Assembly: GCA_027038095.1 (NCBI GenBank)
Contig: JALVYA010000083.1
Coordinates: forward strand, 1-11,911
DNA: 11,911 nucleotides
Direction of reading: 5' to 3'
From: Archaeoglobaceae archaeon
GTDB taxonomy: Archaea > Halobacteriota > Archaeoglobi > Archaeoglobales > Archaeoglobaceae
Positions within the stretch are counted from its first letter, which is position 1, and each line of letters opens with the position of its first letter. The notes beneath the pieces were generated by a model. It was not told the DNA's origin and ran no database searches. It saw nothing but the letters and a program-made list of their open reading frames with translations. A program made the translations under genes and the position numbers. Positions 7,509-11,911 of this stretch are shown in pieces.

Positions 7509-7797
7509 GTTTTCCGGAGAATTTCTGGACGAGCTCACCCGAATATCCGGAGAAGTCAGGAAGAAGTACGGAGTGTGCGTCTGGTTTGCAGAAATTCTGG
7601 GGAGGAGATGGTCTTACATAGCGGGAGAGAAGGGTGAAGAGGACATATTCATGCCTCCACACAGAGTCCAGCTTGGGGAGAGGTTAGGAGCAGTCATAGA
7701 ATGTGGAGATCTACCTGAGGAAAGGATAAACGAAATCGTGTCGTTTTTGAAGAAAAGGTTGAAAAAGGTTGAAAAGAAAAGGGTTGAGGAAGCATGA
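7483..7797 (+). CDS. Unrecognised small protein between hydG and hydF
   Basis: I do not recognise this 104-residue protein. It begins inside the end of hydG (26-base overlap) with AGGAT five bases before the ATG, and its TGA overlaps the hydF ATG by 4 bases, so it is translated as part of the maturation operon. Two cysteines (C6, C32) are not in a cluster pattern. The middle contains RRWSYIAG and MPPHRVQLGERLG, which look like a folded alpha/beta core. The last 15 residues are rich in lysine and glutamate. No signal peptide or membrane segment is seen. It does not resemble HydE or the small TM1266-type regulator often found near bacterial hyd genes. A role in H-cluster assembly is suggested only by position. 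Confidence 0.75.
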   Translation: MEKETCTSEFSGEFLDELTRISGEVRKKYGVCVWFAEILGRRWSYIAGEKGEEDIFMPPHRVQLGERLGAVIECGDLPEERINEIVSFLKKRLKKVEKKRVEEA

Positions 7798-9020
7798 AAA
7801 CTCCCCGTTCCCTCAGACTGCACATAGGCATCTTTGGAAGGAGAAACGCCGGAAAATCGACGCTCATAAACGCTCTGGCTGGAAAAGAGATAGCAGTCGT
7901 TTCGGATGTTGCAGGAACGACAACAGACCCCGTGCTTTTCGACGCTGAAATTGGAAACGTTCCCGTCACGTTCATCGACACAGCAGGAATAGACGACACA
8001 GGAGAACTCGGAAAGCTGAGGATAGAGAGAACTCTGGATGTTCTGAACAGGGTTGACGTTGCTCTGCTGATGGTGGATGCGACGAAGGGCTTTGGGGATT
8101 ACGAGAGAAACCTTGTAAAGCTTTTCAAAGAAAACAGGATCAAATTTATTGTCGTCGTCAACAAGATAGATTTAGCAGACTGCGATGACGATGAGCTCAG
8201 GAAGTACAGGCACGTTAAAATCAGTGCAAAAAAGGGAGTGAACGTAGACAGATTGATTGACATGATGCTTAAAATTTCTCCGGACATAGACGATTCTCAG
8301 TTTTTAGACGATTTGATAGAACCGAAAGATCTGGTTATGCTGAACATACCCATAGATCTTGGTGCTCCCAAGGGAAGACTCATCTACCCTCAGGTTCAGG
8401 CCATAAGAAATATACTCGACATAGGAGTTTCCTGCATAGTCGTCAAGGAAAGGGAGCTGAAGTGGGCGTTTGACGGGTTGAAGAAAAAGCCAAAGATGGT
8501 CATAACAGACTCCCATGCGTTTACAAGAGCTGCAGCAGACACACCTGAGGACGTTCCGCTCACGAGCTTTTCCATACTTGATGCCCGATTCAAAACTGGC
8601 GATCTGCCCGAGCTCATCAGAGGGCTATCTCAGATCAGAAAGCTGAAGCCCGGAGACAGAGTGCTGGTTGCTGAAGCCTGCACTCACCACCCCTCACCAG
8701 ACGACATAGGCAGGGTGAAGATACCGAGGTGGATTCGAAACATAGCCGGAGACGTCAAATTCGACCACGTGATGGGAGGAAACTTTCCCCCCGATTTGTC
8801 CAAGTACAAACTGATAATTCACTGCGGAGCCTGCACGCTTACGAGAAGGCACATGAGGTACAGGCTGAAAAAAGCACTCGACAGCGGAGTTCCTGTGACT
8901 AACTACGGACTGGTGATAGCATTCGTTCACGGAATACTGCCGAGAGCCATAAAGATGTTTTCGGACGCCATGAAAGCGTGGAAGAAGTATTTCGATGGCT
9001 ATGAAAGAAGTTGTGCGTGA
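7794..9020 (+). CDS. hydF: [FeFe]-hydrogenase maturation GTPase HydF
   Basis: HydF is the scaffold GTPase on which the two-iron subcluster is assembled before transfer to apo-HydA. The 408-residue protein has an N-terminal GTPase domain with P-loop GRRNAGKS (15-22), DTAG (62-65) and NKID (123-126), a dimerisation domain, and the C-terminal cluster domain with C296-T-H298 and H343-C344-G-A-C347. These are the expected CxH...HCxxC ligands, and TNYG followed by HGIL near the end is also typical. The length is normal. Its ATG overlaps the stop of the preceding gene by 4 bases and has GAGGA upstream. The presence of HydF and HydG together is strong support that the neighbouring hydrogenase is the true [FeFe] type. 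Confidence 0.97.
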   Translation: MKTPRSLRLHIGIFGRRNAGKSTLINALAGKEIAVVSDVAGTTTDPVLFDAEIGNVPVTFIDTAGIDDTGELGKLRIERTLDVLNRVDVALLMVDATKGFGDYERNLVKLFKENRIKFIVVVNKIDLADCDDDELRKYRHVKISAKKGVNVDRLIDMMLKISPDIDDSQFLDDLIEPKDLVMLNIPIDLGAPKGRLIYPQVQAIRNILDIGVSCIVVKERELKWAFDGLKKKPKMVITDSHAFTRAAADTPEDVPLTSFSILDARFKTGDLPELIRGLSQIRKLKPGDRVLVAEACTHHPSPDDIGRVKIPRWIRNIAGDVKFDHVMGGNFPPDLSKYKLIIHCGACTLTRRHMRYRLKKALDSGVPVTNYGLVIAFVHGILPRAIKMFSDAMKAWKKYFDGYERSCA

Positions 9021-10293
9021 AATATTCTCGCTCGTAAAAGCGCACCACGATTTCATAAATTCGGCAATTCCCTTAATAGCAAGTGAGAACGTCACGAGTC
9101 TGGCGGTTAGAAACGCTCTGCTGAGCGATTTTCAGCACCGCTACGCTGAAGGTTTGCCCGGACAGAGGGTTTATGCGGGCTGTGAGTTCATAGACAGGAT
9201 AGAGCTGAAAGCGATTGAGCTAGCTAAAGACGTTTTTGATGCTGAACACGCAAACGTTCAGCCCACTTCCGGCAGTGTGGCAAACCTCGCCCTTTACTCC
9301 GCCTTTACAGAACCGGGAGATACTGTTGTTGCACTCAGCATTAAAGATGGCGGGCACATAACGATGAACAGGGTTGGACTTGCAGGTAAACTCGGTCTTA
9401 ACGTTATCGCGTTTCCTTTCGATAAACAGGAAATGAACATAGATGTCGATAGAGCTGAAAGGGTTATCAGAGAAGCTGAACCTGAGCTCGTACTTTTCGG
9501 AGCGAGCGTGTTTTTATTCCCCCACCCGGTTGAGGAGTTGAGAGACGCTGCAAAAGAGGTCGGAGCTGTAATTGCTTACGATGCGAGCCACGTTCTGGGA
9601 CTCGTAGCTGGAAAGCAATTTCAAAATCCGGTGAAGGATGGAGCTGACGTCGTTACCTCTTCAACGCACAAAACGTTTCCCGGCCCCCAGCACGGAATGG
9701 TGATGTGCAGGGCGGAGTTTGCAGAAGCGATAGACAGAGCCGTTTTTCCCGGAGTACTGAGCAACCACCACCTTCACAGCGTCGTGGCACTGGCTATTGC
9801 CCTCTGCGAGATGAAGGCATTTGGTAGAGATTACGCAGAGCAAACGGTTAAGAACGCAAAGGCTCTCGCTGAAGCACTCGCAGGCGAAGGGCTCAGAGTC
9901 GTTGCAGAACATAAGGGTTACACGGAATCGCATCAGGTTCTCGTGGATTTAATTCCATCCGGCTTAAGCGGGCTTAAAGCGGAAAAAATGCTCGAACAGG
10001 CCGGAATACTTGTGAACAGAAATCTGCTTCCGTGGGATAAAGAGAGGGGAAGGAACTTCAGAGACCCCTCCGGAATAAGAATTGGCGTTCAGGAGGTTAC
10101 AAGGCTGGGCATGAAAGAGGACGACATGAAGGACGTAGCCCGGTTCATCGCAGACGTTTTGTTTGAAAGAAAGAACGTCAGAGAAGTTTCCAGAGAAGTC
10201 GCAGAATTCAGAAAGGAGTTTACGAGAGTCGAATACTCCTTCGACAGGGGAGATGCGTACCGCTGGCAGGAGTTATGGAGCTTGGAAGAATAG
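8995..10293 (+). CDS. glyA: Serine hydroxymethyltransferase, archaeal type
   Basis: This PLP enzyme interconverts serine and glycine, passing the hydroxymethyl carbon to a pterin (in archaea often tetrahydromethanopterin). The 432-residue protein shows SENVTS near 30-35, HRYAEGLPG (48-56), the PLP-binding D196 and H199, and the Schiff-base lysine K226 in STHKTFPG. The overall pattern is that of archaeal GlyA, although the usual GGHISH is GGHITM here. The start is ATG 8995, or ATG 9001 two codons later; it overlaps hydF by 26 or 20 bases without a strong ribosome binding site, suggesting coupled translation. Its place in a hydrogenase maturation operon suggests that it supplies serine-derived carbon or glycine for the azadithiolate bridge, though it may also be the cell's general enzyme. 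Confidence 0.95.
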   Translation: MAMKEVVREIFSLVKAHHDFINSAIPLIASENVTSLAVRNALLSDFQHRYAEGLPGQRVYAGCEFIDRIELKAIELAKDVFDAEHANVQPTSGSVANLALYSAFTEPGDTVVALSIKDGGHITMNRVGLAGKLGLNVIAFPFDKQEMNIDVDRAERVIREAEPELVLFGASVFLFPHPVEELRDAAKEVGAVIAYDASHVLGLVAGKQFQNPVKDGADVVTSSTHKTFPGPQHGMVMCRAEFAEAIDRAVFPGVLSNHHLHSVVALAIALCEMKAFGRDYAEQTVKNAKALAEALAGEGLRVVAEHKGYTESHQVLVDLIPSGLSGLKAEKMLEQAGILVNRNLLPWDKERGRNFRDPSGIRIGVQEVTRLGMKEDDMKDVARFIADVLFERKNVREVSREVAEFRKEFTRVEYSFDRGDAYRWQELWSLEE

Positions 10294-11132
10294 GGCTCAA
10301 CGTAAACGGAGATGTGGATGAGGGGTTAATCGCCAGCAGATCCGCTTTAGCAGACAGGCTCGGAATTCCCGTGTGGATTGGCGAGCTCGACTGCTTAAAC
10401 CCCTTTAAAACTGCTGAAATTGTTGCTGAAAACACTTCATCGCCAGTGGCAGTATTCTGCTCGCCGAGCAGGAGAAGCTGTGACGAAATCAGGCGATATG
10501 CAGTAAACCTGAGGAAAAAGTACGACAACGACTTCGTTTTAACGCTCGTTCCGGGAAAAATCCGAAAAATATCGAAGTTCGTGGAGTGCATGAGAAATCT
10601 CAAAGACAGACTGGACATTCCCGTACTTGCCGGCTGTTCCGGTAAGAGACTGATTGCCATAACATCAGAGGTTGCAGACGGGCTGGTTGTCAACTACTGC
10701 AATTGTCTCGATCGCCCCAATTGCCCCGATTCAAAACCCGATTCTGATTCAAAACACAGCAGAGTTTTCACAGCCTGCTACGCAGCTTCCCTGATCTTCG
10801 AACAGCGCAGCAGCGAACTTTACGGTGAGCTGATACTCTCCTCCGCGGTGATGCTGAACAGAAAGTTGCGGCTGAACTCTGACGTTGATTTCGAGTACAT
10901 CGTCAGGAACAGGGGTCGTTTGAAGGTTCCCGAAGAGATTAAAAGCATTTCAAAAACTCTTGAAGCCCATACGATCAGCGGAAGCGTGGAAGAGGTAATC
11001 AGGAGAATCGCTGAAGCTCTCAGAACGTGCAACCACGTTATACTTGGCTCCCCTTTCTTCAGAGACGAGAAATCCGTAAAACACCTGAAAACGATCGTCG
11101 ATACCGTTGAGTGTCTGGCTAGACACAGTTAA
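10275..11132 (+). CDS. Shortened Mer-like protein of the luciferase-like (F420-dependent) fold
   Basis: This 285-residue protein is a divergent relative of methylenetetrahydromethanopterin reductase (Mer) and other F420-dependent TIM-barrel enzymes. The evidence is the barrel-like start, the segment IPVLAGCSGKRL with VADGLVV (115-138), and the end, where SGSVEEVIRRIAEAL (235-249) followed by HVILGSPF (254-261) matches the Mer pattern of a GTPDEVIE-like helix and a VFGSP strand. It is about 40 residues shorter than Mer, and the middle is poorly conserved. C142, C144 and C150 lie close together in a low-complexity linker. It overlaps glyA by 19 bases with AGGAG just upstream. Because SHMT makes methylene-pterin, a C1-related role is plausible. 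Whether it still binds F420 is unclear. Confidence 0.7.
   Translation: MELGRIGLNVNGDVDEGLIASRSALADRLGIPVWIGELDCLNPFKTAEIVAENTSSPVAVFCSPSRRSCDEIRRYAVNLRKKYDNDFVLTLVPGKIRKISKFVECMRNLKDRLDIPVLAGCSGKRLIAITSEVADGLVVNYCNCLDRPNCPDSKPDSDSKHSRVFTACYAASLIFEQRSSELYGELILSSAVMLNRKLRLNSDVDFEYIVRNRGRLKVPEEIKSISKTLEAHTISGSVEEVIRRIAEALRTCNHVILGSPFFRDEKSVKHLKTIVDTVECLARHS
10714..10755 (+). repeat. In-frame short repeats in the Mer-like gene
   Basis: Two tandem 9-mers, GCCCCAATT and GCCCCGATT (10714-10731), are followed by GATTCAAAAC at 10728-10737 and again at 10746-10755. They keep the reading frame and encode a polar Pro/Asp/Ser/Lys linker right after C144, including C150. This looks like slippage-derived expansion of a surface loop. 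Confidence 0.6.
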
Positions 11133-11151
11133 TCGAGCTGGGGGAACGGCA

Positions 11152-11799
11152 ATGATAAAGGTGTTCATTCTCGGAAGCAGATGTAACATGAGCTGCAGGT
11201 TCTGCATGAGCTCCGAAAAAGATCTCGAGAAAGAAGTGGTCGTCGAAAACCTCCTGAAAATGAATCCCGGAGATCTGGCAGTTTTTGCCGGTGGTGAGCC
11301 GTTGCTTTACCCTGACCTGAATAATTTTTTGAAAATCGCCAGATCGAGAGGTTTGAAGACGAAAATCCACACGAACGGAGTCCTCCTCAGCCAAATTGAT
11401 TTCCTCGACCTCATAGACGTCGTAAACCTTCCACTCGACGGGCCGGAAGAGATTCACGACGCCATGAGGGGTGAGGGGCACTTCAAAACAGTCATGGACG
11501 CGTTTAAAAAGCTAAACAAGCAATTCACGATAACGACAGTCCTCACGAAGAAGAATGTAAAGCACGTGGAAGAGCTGGTCGAAATGGTTAACGAGCTGGC
11601 TGAAGGGAGAGAGATTCTCAACTGGAAAATTTTCAGGTTTAAGCCAAAGGGTAGAGGGCTGAAGTACAGGGACGAGTTCGAGATAAGCGGTGAGGACTTT
11701 CTTGAAGCTACCGGCATTGCCAGAGCGAAGTCCAGCGTGAAGGTCTATGCAATCCCCGATCCAGATGCAATGAGTACGGAAGTTATTCGCAGGCAGTGA
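11152..11799 (+). CDS. Small radical SAM protein
   Basis: A 215-residue radical SAM enzyme with CX3CX2C at C11, C15 and C18 (CNMSCRFC) and the SAM-binding GGEP at 47-50. There are no other cysteines, so it has no auxiliary cluster and no SPASM or HydE-type C-terminal domain. A segment near residue 165 with WKIF recalls small radical SAM proteins such as viperin relatives, but this is weak. I chose ATG 11152, preceded by GGGGG, over an upstream TTG at 11107 that would lie inside the previous gene. It is the last gene of the operon, 19 bases after the Mer-like gene. Its substrate is unknown. HydE is the radical SAM maturase missing here, but this protein is too short to be ordinary HydE. Confidence 0.85.
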   Translation: MIKVFILGSRCNMSCRFCMSSEKDLEKEVVVENLLKMNPGDLAVFAGGEPLLYPDLNNFLKIARSRGLKTKIHTNGVLLSQIDFLDLIDVVNLPLDGPEEIHDAMRGEGHFKTVMDAFKKLNKQFTITTVLTKKNVKHVEELVEMVNELAEGREILNWKIFRFKPKGRGLKYRDEFEISGEDFLEATGIARAKSSVKVYAIPDPDAMSTEVIRRQ

Positions 11800-11800
11800 T

Positions 11801-11911
11801 TTAGTCCTTCACCATGAACTTCCCGATAAATTCAGCCATCTCCACAGCCTGCCTCGTCTCTCGAACGTTGTGGGTTCTGATGTAATCCGCTCCCTTTAAA
11901 GCTGCCAGAGC
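11801..11911 (-). CDS. C-terminus of a dihydropteroate synthase-like protein, partial
   Basis: Only the last 36 residues are visible, with the TAA at 11801-11803. The fragment has GADYIRTHNVRETRQAV, which matches the end of pterin-binding TIM barrels of the dihydropteroate synthase type (GAD-R-HDV-ET pattern), followed by a short charged tail. It converges on the radical SAM gene with a single base between the two stop codons, so it is not part of the hyd operon. Other members of the pterin-binding family cannot be excluded from so short a piece. Confidence 0.72.
   Translation of the reverse strand, partial: ALAALKGADYIRTHNVRETRQAVEMAEFIGKFMVKD

Noticed and set aside
7753..7786. Three AAAAGG(G)TTG copies near the end of the small gene
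   Set aside because: They encode an ordinary lysine-rich tail; no sign of a mobile element or binding array.
11107..11151. Upstream TTG start for the radical SAM gene
   Set aside because: It would begin inside the preceding gene, while ATG 11152 has a GGGGG ribosome binding site and gives the usual short lead to the CX3CX2C motif.
1..11911. CRISPR arrays, tRNA or rRNA genes, insertion sequences
   Set aside because: No regular repeat-spacer pattern, no tRNA-like or rRNA sequence, and no transposase or terminal inverted repeats were seen.

Overview
The window looks like part of the genome of a thermophilic archaeon, most likely a euryarchaeon with Archaeoglobus-like or methanogen-like energy metabolism. 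The evidence is an archaeal-type soluble heterodisulfide reductase set (HdrABC plus MvhD), an archaeal-type serine hydroxymethyltransferase, a relative of the F420-dependent reductase Mer, strong GGAGGTG/GGGGTGA ribosome binding sites, a TTTATATA promoter element and AGA/AGG-rich arginine usage. The genus cannot be fixed from the sequence alone.

Left half (minus strand, read from 5467 down past base 1): five tightly packed genes in the order hdrA, hdrC, hdrB, mvhD, hydA. The last is a [FeFe]-hydrogenase catalytic subunit cut by the window edge. MvhD normally links a [NiFe] hydrogenase (MvhAG) to HdrA. Here the position next to mvhD is taken by a [FeFe] hydrogenase. I read the operon as an H2-linked, flavin-bifurcating [FeFe]-hydrogenase:heterodisulfide reductase complex, which is unusual because [FeFe] hydrogenases are rare in archaea.

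Centre (5468-5966): a divergent control region of about 500 bases. It has one TATA-like element that reads well on both strands, flanked by a long inverted repeat (candidate operator), then an AT-rich leader of about 290 bases in front of hydG.

Right half (plus strand, 5967-11799): six packed or overlapping genes. They are hydG and hydF (H-cluster maturases) with an unrecognised small gene between them, then glyA (serine hydroxymethyltransferase), a shortened Mer-like protein of the luciferase-like fold, and a small radical SAM protein. HydE is not in the window. Serine carbon and nitrogen are thought to feed the azadithiolate bridge of the H-cluster, so the presence of glyA and a possible C1-handling protein with hydG/hydF suggests an archaeal version of the bridge-building pathway. 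A converging gene fragment at the right edge resembles the C-terminus of dihydropteroate synthase.

The two arms therefore form a self-contained unit: an enzyme complex on one side and the factory for its active site on the other, with a shared regulatory region between them. Sequence oddities (a Ser in the L1 motif of HydA, cluster-poor N-terminus, an added CxxC insertion, a displaced Cys in HydG) suggest that the hydrogenase is a distinct variant.
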